A stretch of 64,000 nt of DNA, taken from assembly GCA_028673005.1 (NCBI GenBank), contig CM054115.1:55910407-55974406 (forward strand), given 5' to 3'. Below, one piece after another: positions 20,916 to 33,062 of the stretch; position 1 is the first letter of the stretch; the number at the start of each line of letters is the position of its first letter. Position numbers and translations under genes: made by a program. Source of the stretch: Tanypteryx hageni (Eukaryota > Arthropoda > Insecta > Odonata > Petaluridae). The notes under the pieces were generated by a model. That model had not been told where the DNA came from, ran no database searches, and saw only the letters and a program-made list of their open reading frames with translations.

Positions 20916-23900
20916 TGGAAACCCGAACAAGGACTAGGGAAGCGAGGTACCTGCATAGGATGCAGCACACTTAGGGACGCGAAAAATGACTATTTGAACT
21001 TTTTAATGTAACGTTTTATATTATAAAATATATTTAATTTTACCTCTACATTGTAAATACACTAGTTTGGGGAGATAAAATTGTGTACTGTATACTTTTA
21101 TTTGGAGGGAAGCGTAATTTTTAAACTTTGCCTAGGGGGCAAAAATATCTTTTCTCTGTCTAAATGCTTAGATTTAACCTGTTTGTGACTTGCAAAGGAT
21201 GAAATGAATGATTAGCTTAAGAAAGCCATAAAGATATGCAAATAAGTACGGAAAAACATTGTCGTACTTACTCAAACACCACACGCCCTTATTTTTTCAG
21301 AATTCTCTTTCTAAAATCATGGTACGTCTCTTATAGGAGGATATTTAAGCAAAGCGTATTTTTTATTTCAAGATGGATGGCAATGGTGTGGGAAATTGAA
21401 GAGAATGTGTAATAAAGAACACTTTAAGGTAGAAATTTATATTAAACATCCTCATGGAATATGTAAAATTTTATGAAATTTCTTTCTTTTGGTTGTATAA
21501 AAAACATGGGATAGGTGTTTTATTCGGGACGTATGGTATTCGAATAATACGGTGATCTCAAAGCTGTTTATGTTTTTTATCACACTAGACATACGAATTT
21601 AATACTACTTATAAAAATGATATTTTGATCATTTGACGGTTGATAGCTAACGAGAATAAACAATCAAAAGAAAATTTTACCACTATAATAACATCAAAAG
21701 CCGAATTATTTTGCAGTTTTGTGGGCCATGTCTATGCAGACATTTATTCCGATTGTTTATTTTAATCGCTCCAAATCGACCGTGAAATTGCTTCTGATCG
21801 CGTGTTTCTTCAACCCTAACTGTCGCAAACAATGGAAATCCTCCATCCGGAAAGCTGAAATAATATTATTCTCCTTCCTCTCCGCATTAAAAAAATCGAT
21901 TTTCCAAAGATATGTGACGCATTTAAGAGTCTTGCCTTTTATCACTCTTTAAGTTGTTGGCAATCAGTCAACATCAATCTGGAAGAGATCGAATGGTCGC
22001 AGAAAAATAATGCGCTCTTTCACGCTGTGACTGAGCGACCTCGCTCCCTCGACGGCGACCTTGCCCGTTCCGGTTCGCTCACTTGCACACTAAGGTTGCG
22101 CGAGTCTGATTTACGTACTTGCTGCGCCGTTAGACACACAAGTTAAACGATGCCCTTTCACACGGATGACTCTGTCCGAGGAGATTGAACGACTGAGCTT
22201 GCGTTTGTTTTATTTTCTCGCCCGTGTTGTTGCGAGTTGATGCCAGATGAGAAGAGCAGATGAGGAATCAAAGGAGTCATCCGTTCAATTTTGAAGCTCG
22301 TTGGAGTGTTTGACTGGAGCGCGGATGTGTAACGATCGTGAAGGAGTGGGAGTTAAATCTGATGAATGAACGGCGAAGGAGCGAAACAAACTGTTTGAAG
22401 TAATTCCAATTAAGGATAAAGATGCTAACCTTGTATAAACGTGTAAGCACTGCTTCCTACATACAAAGACCCGGGTTAGCGATTAATTTAAATCACGAAT
22501 ACGGTACTTGTCAAACAAAACCACAGGTTCATCTTAGGCTATTACATCATAAGATTTGAGGTACCTACCTAATTAACTTATTTGAATGTTGATACATTTA
22601 TACAGGAATTGACTCGCCGAATCAAGGCTTAGAGTACATAAAACGGAAAAAACAAAACTGAGAAATCTACTAACTTTTGAGAAAAAATGCTAAGATTATA
22701 TTTAAGTAATGGATGGAATGTTTTTATTTCAAATAGTATCATCTGAAGTCTCAGACCTACATCTATAATGGCTATTTACAAATTAAATCTATATTTTTAT
22801 GTTGTCTTAATTTATAATTTGACGTGTTTAAATTTAAGAGTTAACAGGTAGGTTAGAGAAGTCATGATTGCCTCGTTATCTTTATAATTAACATTAAATT
22901 TAATTATTACGAAAAAGAAACGTTATATTGATCATTTAAAACATTTTCGTGAAAATAAAGCTTGCAAACTTCGTTCATGAATAAGCAATGTAAATTTTTT
23001 ATAAGAATGATTTATTACTTTAATTACACATGTGCGTATAAAAGGTACTCCCCCACTTTCACACTAAATTGCGCGTGGTATAACACCTAGGAAATAAGGA
23101 GTTAAATATAAAGAGCACGTGAAAGCCAAATTAAAGGCCATAGTAAAATAAATTCATTAAATCACTGTCAAATCAAGATAATAATTCGAAACACGAGTAT
23201 AAAAAATCACAAGATTATCAGATATATATTAGTAGGTCAGTCACGATACATAAAATTCCACATGTAGTGCAACCATCAGGCATCAATAAAACCAGTCCCT
23301 GGCTAGACCTAACAAGGGAGGAAAAATGCACGCATCATGCGTACATACACGCGAGGCAGAGGCGTTCTTTACGATATATTTAATATGGCACTCCCGATTA
23401 GGCTACGTGAACCATTTTTATCATTTTCTTATTTCCTTTTCCTTTATGTCTTAAATACATAATTTCGTTAACATACGCGCAGTAGTTTCAGAGATGAAAC
23501 AGTCGGACGACAGATGGACGTACGGACGGCCGCGACCTAACCATAACGGGTTATTTTTTACTTTTGTAAATAACGCTAATAAATGAAATATTATTTCCGC
23601 AGACAGTTAATTAGAAAAACTTCAAGATAATTTCGTTTCACCTTTAATATCAAGATAGATTAAAACCAATGTTTGATGTTACAATTATCGATTGAAATAA
23701 ATGGAACGAAAAAAACAACAATAAATTAGTCGTCATCAAGTATTGTAGGATAATATCGGGGCAAAATTATAGTTATAAAGTTTTCGGAAAAAAACTGGAT
23801 TTAATATTTTACTCGAAAATAAAGATAAAACCAACATAAGGTTGTATGATTAAAAGTCAGCATTATGAATAAGCATTTAATTCATGCTGTTTGTTGAAGA

Positions 23901-26659
23901 TGTTATTTTACAAAACCTCGAATTTGTAACTAATCATTTTAAAAATCTAAAATTTATTCATTGCTTATTCTCTTAAATAAATCAATCTTACTGCGGTGAA
24001 TCTTTCTAGATAAAATTGACAAAAAGATGGAAAATGATGGACAAAAGGAGTGTAAGACGAGATGGATACGGAAAGAGGATATGAGAAGACGGTCTTACAG
24101 AATGTGGAGTTATCGCTCGTGTGTCTCTGAGTGTTCAAAATAATCAAAATGGGCTAATGGAAGGGAGGGGATTCTGGGTTGGTAAAAGATATCTCGGTTC
24201 TTTCTCCTTGTTTTATACGTCAGAGGACAATGATAGGAGTTTTGTGGGTGGGGTAATGGAAGGCTATTGTGGGCCGTTGTTAAAAAAAGCGAGTTTCCTG
24301 TGATGGGTTCCTAAGGGATATTGTTTCCAGAAAAGCAATGCGATTGTTTCAAGAAAGAAAAATTAAAATGGACTACGTAAGTACAAATGGATTTTTGTGA
24401 ACCGTGAAAAGTATATGGAAAGAAACACACAAGTCTGAAATTTCTTATTGGATTTTATTCATATTTCTAACCCATGTGTACTTCAAAACTTTGCTAAATT
24501 GAAAAATGATGAAAGAATTTAACATTCACAAAAATAAAAATTTATATAGAAAAATGATTCCTGTTGCTAATTAGTTTTGTTAACAAGCTGACACATATAT
24601 AGCTAAAGGTATTTGTGTGAGTGCATTCATATTTTCATGACTGTGTGAGTGAATTGAATTGATACTAGACAATGGAATATCGATTTAAATTTGAAAGTTA
24701 TCAATTTCGTGCATAACATTTGATGAACATTATCCAGTGAGGTATTCTGATGTAAATATACAACCCATGCATTGGCCATTGTATAAAACGTAAAAATAAT
24801 GAAGAAAAACTAAGAAAAAAATGTTTCCTCACCTTTGCTGCTGTAAATCCCGCAGTTGTGGAAGGCCTCTGCTCTTCAACAATGAAATAAGTTCCCTTTT
24901 GAAGCTATTAAAATATTCCTCACCAAATCACACGCGGAACCCTTCGCTTCACAAACACAAACAAGATGAATCTCGCAGATTAGGAGAAGTGAAATGTCCC
25001 TTAGACGAAAATATTAGCCGTGGAGATGAACAAAATGCATCAGCAGTATTAGAGTTTTGAAAGAATAATACATATTGATATTGACGAGGTAGGGATAGGA
25101 ACAGACGGAGAAGAAGAATAAGGAAGGAACAAGGAAGGAGATTTTCCTATACGGAGCAAATCTTTGGTGTTGAAATATGGTCATAGTTGTGGCAAACCTG
25201 GAACGAGAAAAGAATGTTGAATGTTAGAAAAGTATCATCAACGTAAAGAAAATGCATAAAAAATATATTTTGAAAAATACAAGAGGTATTCAAAAAAGTT
25301 TCTGATGCTTTTGAACGGTCGCTATAAGATTAACATAATGCCTGTTGCTGAAGGCAGTTCAATTTTGTTAGTCTGAAAAAGGTTTCTGTATTCAACTTCT
25401 AATCTTATTCACCTTCTTTGTACCTTGGTGATCATATTATAATATTCCATTATTTCACTTTGGAGGATAATATGAAGATCTTATTAAAAAGGATTATGAA
25501 AACATCATCCCTTTCAAATTTGTTTAGATATAACCAGATAAAAAATACACTCCCACAAAATACATTCACTTCGATGTAAATCATTACTTAATTGAATTTC
25601 TGTTGGAGTCTAAATAAAGGTATTTCATGTGGTTAATTTAGGTAATTTTGTTTGGGAATAGAATGCTTTTTTCTTGCATCCGAAAAAGAATAGAAATTTT
25701 ACCATAAAATTAAAATAAAATTTCTCTGCTCCATACTGAAAAGCTTCAGTTATAGCAATTGATTTTCCAAAAAACGGAGAAGAGTAAAAGAGAATTGTCG
25801 TGTCACAACCTATTTTAAGTAAAGAATGTGTGGAACCGTGAACGTTAAGAAAAACAAAAGCTGAGAGGAAGAATATAAATTCCTGAAATGGATGGAAAAA
25901 CCAGATGTGTGCATATATCGCCGCTAAATCCTGTGGCTGAGTCAGCAAAAAGCCGGCGAATTTATCGCACAAAAGGACAGAACGGGCGGAAGTGTTGGAG
26001 GTGAAGGTTTATTTTAAGGGAGCCACGTTCACATGTAAGGAAGCGACGACTATTTTACGGAACAGACCACGCCTCATCACGTGACCGGGCAGATTCATGA
26101 GACTAAGGTGGAAGATCACGGTAAATAAGAGGTGATCATATATCCACTCCTAAAACTACGTCACGGGCTCACGGTATGATTTGGCAGGCATTTTTATGAA
26201 TATTATTTTTATAGCATCGTTAACGACCTGAAATGATTAAATATCGTAAGAAATATTCATTTGTTACAGGTGAGAGTTTGATCAAAGGAAAAAGAGAATG
26301 AAATTTTTATTGAATAAGGGTGTATTGATAAAATTTACATAATATACCGCCAATAAATATTAAAACTTCATGTATACATGCCATACAATAGTGAATGTAG
26401 CACTTTAATTATAATGGACTATAATTATACAGTGCTAGACAAATATTTCCCTCAATCTAAAATGCTACTTACTAATAATTTATTTCTAAAACTCCCATTC
26501 ATTAGTAAAAATAATGTATTAATATTGCGTTTCATTATTAATATATACTCTCTACTAAAGGCATGACAAAGCGGTAATACTTTTTAAGAAAATATCGAAG
26601 CAAGTAAGAACTTCCCGGAAGGGAGAATTAAAGTTTCGTTAATTATATATAATAAAGTA
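20916..26659. other. Long non-coding AT-rich interval
   Basis: No convincing gene, RNA gene or transposon terminus over 5.7 kb, apart from the CpG-richer patch at 22010-22390. A GACAGATGGACGTACGGACG run at 23508-23527 resembles the GTCCGTCCG motifs in the array elements. The open frames at 21719, 24821 and 25625 lack motifs. Confidence 0.45.
22010..22390. other. CpG- and GC-richer patch of unknown role
   Basis: Clearly richer in GC and CpG than its surroundings, with many CGAGC, GCGAC and CCGTTC words. It has no open frame of note, no inverted termini and no recognisable RNA. It could be a promoter, CpG-rich regulatory DNA, a non-coding exon or an old repeat. I cannot decide between these. 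Confidence 0.3.
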
Positions 26660-26831
26660 TAGGCCACACATTTACTAATAATAATTTATTGAACACAAAT
26701 CGGTTTCCCCAATCACATGTGTTATAATAGATGAAATTACAAGCCTATACGACGGTCTATCGGCAGTATTTGAATCCGTGATCCTTGAATCGGAAGCCAG
26801 GCACGCTAACAACCCCTCTACCTATTAGATA
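26660..26831 (-). mobile_element. tRNA-derived SINE-like sequence
   Basis: On the minus strand, AGGTAGAGGGGTTGTTAGCG resembles a pol III A box and CACGGATTCAAATACTGCCG a B box, with tRNA-like spacing. A non-tRNA tail of about 100 bp follows, ending in AATAAATTATTATTA. Anticodon and stem pairing are degraded, so it is not a tRNA gene. Limits are approximate and no target duplication was found. Confidence 0.4.
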
Positions 26832-27239
26832 TATTACTAAAATTTTAGAATGGTTGTCCAAAATCCTTTTTTGGACTACTACCATGAAGCGGTAGAAGGG
26901 CTTGAGTGTTCCGTAGACCTTGAATGCTAAACTGGCTAGAGCATTTGCTTTTGGTAGGGTCACCCATGCCAGTAAGGTCAATAGGTAGTGACCAGACTGT
27001 AGCCCACGTAGCGTCTGTACCTCAGTGAGGCGGCTGCAAAAGGCGTCTGTATCCAGTGGGTCGGCCTAATTAAGCGATGGTGTTACCTTAAAAACACTGT
27101 CGAGGAAGGCAACGGGAGACCATCACAACTAATATCCCACGCACCATGACGCAGTTAAATAACAATTTGATTTATGACGTGTAAGGGACCCTGCCCATCA
27201 GGACTAGTGTCGCGTCCCACGAAATCCTTTCATAGCTCA

Positions 27240-27768
27240 AGTCAATAGAACGATGAAGAAAAAGAAGACTTTGGAAATCAGTATAGAAACTTGAAATGTC
27301 TGCACGACGCTTAGGAAAGGCAATTTGGACAATATAAAGTTAGAAATGAATAGAGCTAAGATAAATGACAGGTTTGTGAGAAGTTAGGCGGAAAGAAGAT
27401 GGAGAATTTTGGGGTGATGATTTTAGGGTATTATAAAGTGGAGGAAAGGAGAGGTAGAGGGAAGTAGCGTTAGTTTTTATACAGGAAAGCAGGTCAAAGG
27501 GCCATTAAACGGAAATACTAAGCGACTGTTTAATGGTAGTGGAGATCAAAGCAGAGCCAGTGATGAGAGCAAGGAATTGGATAAGTTGTACGATCGATTC
27601 GAGGAAGTCATGAGAGAAGTAAAGGTGAAAAAGAACTTGGTATTGATGTAGATTGGAATCTTGTAGTGGGGAAAGGCAAATACGGTAGCGAGGTTGGGAA
27701 TTTTGGTATAGGATAGTGGAGTGAAATAAAACAAAAAATGGGAGATTTTTGTAAAAGAAAAAAATTGA
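27240..27768 (+). pseudogene. RTE endonuclease, N-terminal part, decayed
   Basis: Scattered frames give the start of an apurinic-like endonuclease, which nicks target DNA during retrotransposition. TLRKGNLDNIKLEMNRAKIN corresponds to the conserved LYQxGKLDNVKxEM block. VDWNLVVGKGKYG corresponds to the GDWNxxVGK block (with V for the usual G/D). GNFGIG and a final IFVKEKN lead up to the insertion. There are many stops and shifts. Continuation resumes at 28472. Confidence 0.6.
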
Positions 27769-27770
27769 TA

Positions 27771-28469
27771 CAGTAGAGTCCCGATAATCCAAACTTCGAT
27801 TGTCCGACATTCCGCGTAATCCGACAGCCATAGGCAGCTCAATATCTGTAGCAAATTCGGATTTTTTTTTTAAATTTAAAGCGAAATTTTGTTATCTCAT
27901 TGACAACTAAGGATTGTTAGGTGAGCAGATATATAACTGCGATGAGACAGGCTTAAACTACAAAATGCTGTCTTCAAAAACTTTAGCTTCTCGGGCCGAA
28001 GCTTCAGCTCCTGGGTATAAACGAAGTAAAGAAAGAGCTACGATTCTAGCCTGTAGTAAAGCTACTGATAACCACAAATTAAAACTCGTACTTATTGGAA
28101 AGGCCAAAAAAACACGAGCTTTCAAAAACCTAGCTCCTACTGTTCTACCACTTTTGTATAAGTACTGCTACTGATGTCATATTATTGAGACGCTGGAGCG
28201 ACCTCGCCGCAAGGAAGAGAAGCAAAGCCTGGAAACAAACCTGAATTACTCAATTTTTTAAACAATAACTTTAACTTCAAATAATAGTTTTGTACTTTAT
28301 TATGTTAGTTGTACTGTAGAATAATGATTAATAAACGTGATTTCATGTTTATGTTGGACTTCAAATTTTTGTTTCGTTTCGCCCCGTTCTTTTCCGTATA
28401 GTCCGACATTTTCGGTAATCCGACCACTCCTCGGTCCCATTTAGGTCGGATTATCTAGACTACTCTAGT
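27771..28469 (+). mobile_element. Tigger/Jerky-like pogo deletion derivative inserted in RTE endonuclease
   Basis: The left end CAGTAGAGTCCCGATAATCC and the right end, read inward, CTAGAGTAGTCTAGATAATCC are imperfect terminal repeats followed by CCGACATT- and GTCGGAC-type subterminal words on both sides. TA dinucleotides flank at 27769-27770 and 28470-28471. At about 700 bp it is a non-autonomous derivative carrying one transposase fragment. Confidence 0.75.
27914..28174 (+). pseudogene. Tigger/Jerky-like transposase fragment
   Basis: An 86-codon frame covers the start of the pogo DDE domain: QIYNCDETGLNYKML (first catalytic D), KTLASRAEASAPGYKRSKER, ILACSKATDNHKLKLVLIG and KTRAFKN. The second and third acidic residues and the DNA-binding half are missing. 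The real start lies upstream; the frame is open only because the rest has been deleted. A short AT-rich tail leads to the right terminal repeat. Confidence 0.75.
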
Positions 28470-28471
28470 TA

Positions 28472-29515
28472 CAAATACCTAGTATTTATATATCACAACA
28501 GGCGAAAATACATTTGCAAAATGCTGGGAGACATACAGAGGTAACAGACATTACATAATGGTCAGACAAAGATACAGGAATAACGTATTGAACTCGCATA
28601 TTTTTCTGGGGGCAGATGCAGACTCTGATCACAATTTGGTAGTCATGAAGTTTCGTTGAAATTTTAAAAATAGTAAAAGGGAATAAAGTACAGAAATTGG
28701 ATTTAGAGTGCCTAAGAGAAGATAGAAAAAAGATTATCAGGTAAGGAAGCAACGGTCGAGGATAACTGGGGACTATGAAAACGTGTATCGTAGAAAGAGC
28801 GAATAAAGCTATTTGGAAAATTACTACAAGGAAGATAAGACAGTAGTGGGTAACAGAGGAGATGATTAAAAATATGGAAGAAGTAGAAGGTGGAAGCAGT
28901 TCAATAGAGAATATGAAAGAAGAATGTCCAGAATTAAACAATAAGATTACGAGGGTAACTACAAAAGCAAAAGAGCTCTGGTGCAAAGGACAATTTTAGA
29001 AGATAAAAGAGCTGCAGAGACTAGGCAGAACAGACCTATTGTAAGGAAAAGTGAAGGAGTTAACGAGAAACAATAAAGAAAATACACTGGCCACAATTAA
29101 AAACTAAAACGGCATACTATTAATTGAGCCAGAGGAAGTGATAAATAGATGAAAGAGTATATTTGAGGAGTTATGTGATAAAGCTTTGAAGCGACAATCA
29201 ATTGAGATGATTGATTGATTTAGTCTTTATTTGGGGCGAGATTGAGACTAGGAAGTCCCATCTTCCACCTAACCCCTCGTCGTGATACATATAGTAATAC
29301 ATAAAACAGATGGAGAGGAAGGAAGATGTAGACTGCGAAAATATTGGGGAAAAATATCGAATAGTGAGATTGAAAAGGCTCTCAAAGATATGAAGTTAAG
29401 GAAAGCAGTAGGAATTGATGACCTCCCTGTAGCAATGTTAAAAGAATTAGGAAAAGAGGGGAAAAGAGCGTTTTTACAAATTGTGCCGTAAGATATATGA
29501 AGAGGGAGAGTGCCA
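28472..29515 (+). pseudogene. RTE endonuclease C-part and reverse transcriptase start, decayed
   Basis: After the Tigger insertion, LGADADSDHNLVVMKF gives the endonuclease SDH catalytic motif (about 28610-28650). A charged linker follows, with ITRVTTKAKELW, EELQRLGRTDLL-like and ILLIEPEEVINR. The RT entry block EIEKALKDMKLRKAVGIDDL (29365-29425) and MLKELGKEGKRAFLQI come next. Several stops and shifts occur, and about 65 bp of unrelated sequence (29215-29285) interrupts the segment before the RT entry. The RT catalytic region is missing because similarity stops at about 29515. Confidence 0.7.
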
Positions 29516-29529
29516 AAATGACTCCGCTA

Positions 29530-30208
29530 GATCAATTTTAATCTCCTCGAAGAAGAAATCAACCGAACATATATTATTATCAAACAAATTTTAACCAAAT
29601 TTAATACTTATAATTTACACATACATAAAACCATATTAATATGTTTAAATCGAATCAGCCAAACAGGGGTGCCACAATTATAAGTCAAACTCATTCTTTA
29701 ATCAAGGATTTGGAATGAATTGGCTGAACGGATTTCAATTAAATTTTGTTTGTAAGATTTGTACAATAAACCATAATGAAATAAAGATGTTTAAAGCGAA
29801 GCTAAAGAGCAGGGCTTCCACAGGAAAAAGTTAAATAATATTTCTTTTACGCGTATTTATAGAGAAATGGCCCAATGGATTTTAACCAAATATAGTATAT
29901 TTAATCTCCATATATAAATAACCAAAATATTATATTTTAACCGGGTCGACTAAACAGGGCTATAGAATTTTTCTGTGACTATGAGTTTGGAAGTTTTTGC
30001 TGATCGATTTCAGGAAGAAATTTCGCTTGCAGTGCGAGTATAGAATGACAAAATGAAATGAACATGTTCCGAGCGTATCTATAAAGCAGGGATATAAGGA
30101 AAAATAATTTTCTGATTTAAAAGCAAATACATTGCTATATGAATCCATTACGGCGAATTTGACAAAAAGCACTTATGTACCACAGGAAACCCGTGCACAT
30201 CCCTACTT
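29530..30208 (+). mobile_element. Helitron-like array element, 5'-truncated copy
   Basis: Four ~146 bp monomers, with CAGGG landmarks at 29664, 29810, 29955 and 30087, lead into an end with ACAGGAAACCCGTGCACATC and CCCTAC. The first copy lacks the hairpin end seen at 30209, so it is truncated on the left where it meets the RTE remnant. Confidence 0.65.
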
Positions 30209-31243
30209 GTTTACAGCTTTTTGCCATTGCTGAAAAGCACTATTATCTTCGTGACGTCCATCCGTCCTTCCGTACGCATATATCAGAGAAGAATTGGCTG
30301 AACCGATTTCAACTAAATTCGGTACATAAAATACTCACATAAATTAATGACTAAAGTGACATGTTTGGACCGGATCGACTGTACAGGGGCACCACAATTA
30401 CGAAGTTAAACTTTTCGGTAATTATGAATTTGAAAGGAATTGGCTGAACCGATTTCAAAGAAATTTTGTAGGAAGCAGGCGTGTAACATAAAAAAACAAA
30501 ATCAAGATGTATAGTATAGATATAGAAAGCAGGGCTGCCACACTACAAGAAATAAAACATTCTTTTTACACGGATATTTGTGTTGATATGTCTGCATCAA
30601 TTTTAACCAAGTTATAATATTTATAATGTACACATAAATAGAAAACCATAATAGCATATTTAAACTGGATCAGCCAGACAAGGATGCCACAATTACAATT
30701 TAAATTCTTGTAGTAATTAAGGATTTGGAAGTAATTGGCAGAACGGATTTCAACTAAATTTTATATGTAAGATTTATACAGCATACCATAATGAAATCAA
30801 GATGTATAAAGCTGAGCTAAAGGGCAGGGCTATCACAATAAATGTAAAATAATATTTCTTTTAAACGTAATTCTAGAGAACTGACGGCATGGATTTTAAC
30901 CAAATATGATGTATATAATCTTTATATAAATAATTAACAAAATTATTATATTCAAACCGGGTCGACTAAACAGGGCTACTACAATATCAAAATTATAATT
31001 TGTCTGTAACTATTAATTTTGAAGGTATTTGGCGAACGGATTTAAAAGAAATTTCGTTTGTAGTATAGTGGTAGTATAGAATGACAAAACGAAATGAACA
31101 TGTTTTAAACGGATCTAAAAAGCAGGGTTGCCACAATACAAGGAAAAATAATTTTCTGATTTCAAAGCAAATATATTAGTATACGATTATACTGCGGCGA
31201 ATTTGACGAAAAGCAATTCTGTACTACGGGAAACCCGTGTACA
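30209..31243 (+). mobile_element. Helitron-like array element, complete copy
   Basis: Begins near GCTTTTTGCCATTGCTGAAA (degenerate hairpin) and ATCTTCGTGACGTCCATCCG. It continues through monomers with landmarks at 30384, 30530, 30679, 30835, 30971 and 31123, and ends ACGGG-AAA-CCCGT (31226-31238) followed by GTACATCCCTAA. The two monomer types alternate (AACAGGG then AGCAGGG). The reverse-orientation copy is at 11104-12932. Confidence 0.65.
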
Positions 31244-31380
31244 TCCCTAATTGTTATTATGTTCTTAATTGTTGGAACTTCGTAGCTATATCCAATATCA
31301 GAAGGCTACGGTATGAGTTTATAACTGTCCTTGGTAAAGTCTTTAAATTTTTATCGCCGTTCCTTAAAATATTTATTATT

Positions 31381-31438
<58 letters not shown>

Positions 31439-31500
31439 TAGCCTATCTGAAATGCACTTCTGTAGCACGGGAAACCCGTGTACATCCCTACTTGTTTAGA
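31244..31500 (+). repeat. Block C fragment, (TA)n run and an extra array-element end
   Basis: Block C sequence (ATATCCAATATCAGAAGGCT at 31290) runs into a TA microsatellite (about 31386-31433). A further copy of the array-element terminus follows (31455-31490, CACGGGAAACCCGTGTACAT then CCCTAC). The second terminus in the same orientation suggests a partial tandem duplication or a solo end. Confidence 0.7.
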
Positions 31501-31900
31501 TTAAATCTTAAAATATAAAACATAAAGTTATGAGTTAAGTTAGTTTTAGTTTAGTTTAGATAACAGCGCGGGATTTGCGCAAAAATTTACGGGTTGAAAT
31601 TAATAAAAAACGGAATTTAAAATTTAAATGGTAAATAAATTATTTTAAATATCACCATTAGTATCTATTTTATTTTTCGCAACAATCTTATGTCAACATA
31701 AATTTTGAGGTAAGGAAAGGGAAGGCAATCTTCGCTCAAGTTTTGACAATTATTAAGCTGTTACAAGGAAAAGAATGGAAATGGAAATAACTGACATGTA
31801 TTTGAGTGAGAAGAGTATATTACAAGAATGTATTGCCTGATATTTTTATAGTAGGCATTTTAAAAACAAAGTCGGATGAAAATTTAGCTCCATCTTGGAC
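31501..31900. other. Non-coding AT-rich interval
   Basis: Nothing recognised apart from homopolymer-rich AT sequence. Confidence 0.5.
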
Positions 31901-31908
31901 GGCGGGAC

Positions 31909-32768
31909 TAAGGCTTCCAAACCGATTTTTACCGAAATCAGTTATTCGGTTATTTTTAGAATTTTCTTACTACTCGTTAACCGGTTAATTGTGCTCGATT
32001 AATCAATTTTTTTGAAGGGAGAAAAAATGCTTGCCAAAATCATTTTACAAAAATCCGAGTGAAAAAAATTTGTCGGCATAAATAGGTATATATATATTCT
32101 TAGAGGACCCCTCCAGGCCTGCGTTATTTCATAAAAAAATGATTAAAACACCAGGGTTTGTGAACTGTTGGAATGGATTTTTAGGGAAACGAGGAAAAAC
32201 TTTTTAAATTTGTTTATTTGTTTTTTGGCACATCATGGGACTGGTGGGTTAGTAGTGGGATACTAAATATTTAGCCTACTTCTACAGTCAGTGAACGGGT
32301 TTTTTGTGACCAATAGCTTTTCGATCAAAATTCGTAGTTCTATGTAATACGAAACGCATTATGCTCTCGTATTCCTGAAACATTTTTTTAAACATTAATA
32401 AATATTTTTTCTTGTATTTTTTGTGCTTTTGAACGAAGTAATTTTTTGTACATACGAAACATTGAATGCCGTTTTTTTATAAAGTTTTATTTTAAATCAT
32501 ATAAAATAACTTGTTTTTCTTGTAAGTATTCCGTTCAAAATTTTGTTTTACCAAACATTTATTGAGCTTCTATTTCTTAAATAAAATTCGTTTGCAGCAA
32601 AAACTAAGCAGTTTTTCTTGTAATCCTTTGAAATTCGTTTAAATAAACATGTCTAAAAATTAATGGAGGGTTTTTATTTTTACCGGTTAATTATCGGTTA
32701 ACCGGTTAGCTGACTATTTTAAACAGAGAAATCGGTTAGAAAAACATTCCAGTTAATTGGATGCCCTA
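31909..32768. mobile_element. hAT-type MITE, 860 bp, with perfect 8-bp target duplication
   Basis: Ends TAAGGCTTCCAA and, read inward from the right, TAGGGCATCCAA form short terminal repeats. GGCGGGAC is duplicated exactly at 31901-31908 and 32769-32776. Multiple copies of the palindromic word ACCGGTTAA and its variants cluster near both ends (31918-31990 and 32680-32750). The AT-rich interior does not encode a transposase. Confidence 0.8.
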
Positions 32769-32886
32769 GGCGGGACATTACACTGCCAATGCACGACTCG
32801 GGATTTCACAATGAAAATCGTGACAATTAAAATAACAAAAATATTTCCTATTTCCTCTACGTTTCCTGAATTTGCAATGAATTTGT

Positions 32887-32985
32887 TTTGCGAAGAATTT
32901 GTTTTGCAACGAATTCGCCATGCGACGAATTTGTCTTGCGACGAATCTGACACGCGACCAATTGCCGCGCGACGAATTTCCGTAG
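32887..32985. repeat. 16-bp minisatellite, six units
   Basis: The GCGACGAATTTG-type core recurs at 32890, 32906, 32922, 32938, 32954 and 32969, i.e. four steps of exactly 16 and a last step of 15. It is CpG-rich relative to its flanks. An open frame across it is incidental. Confidence 0.8.
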
Positions 32986-33062
32986 AACTTAAGTTGATGG
33001 AAGTGCTGAGGAAAATAGGGGTGGATTGACGTTTAAACCAATATATAAACCAGACTGCGCAG

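Larger units (their letters stand above)
26850..29515 (+). mobile_element. RTE-type retrotransposon, near its 5' end, interrupted by a Tigger element
   Basis: Order on the plus strand: a GC-richer leader (about 26870-27240, with AACGGGAGACCATCACAACT and CCATCAGGACTAGTG), endonuclease N-part (27270-27768), inserted Tigger-like element (27771-28469), endonuclease C-part, linker, and the start of the reverse transcriptase up to about 29515, where similarity stops. The 5' boundary is approximate. This is the only RTE copy here that retains the endonuclease N-terminus. Confidence 0.65.

Noticed and set aside
25625..25972. 115-codon minus-strand open frame, phenylalanine-rich
   Set aside because: Phe/Leu richness follows from A-rich sequence on the other strand; no domain.
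26755..26831. Possible functional tRNA gene on the minus strand
   Set aside because: Stems do not pair well and the B box is degenerate; a SINE head is more likely.
27505..28986. Minus-strand open frames of 100-166 codons
   Set aside because: Antisense to the RTE endonuclease and Tigger remnants on the plus strand.
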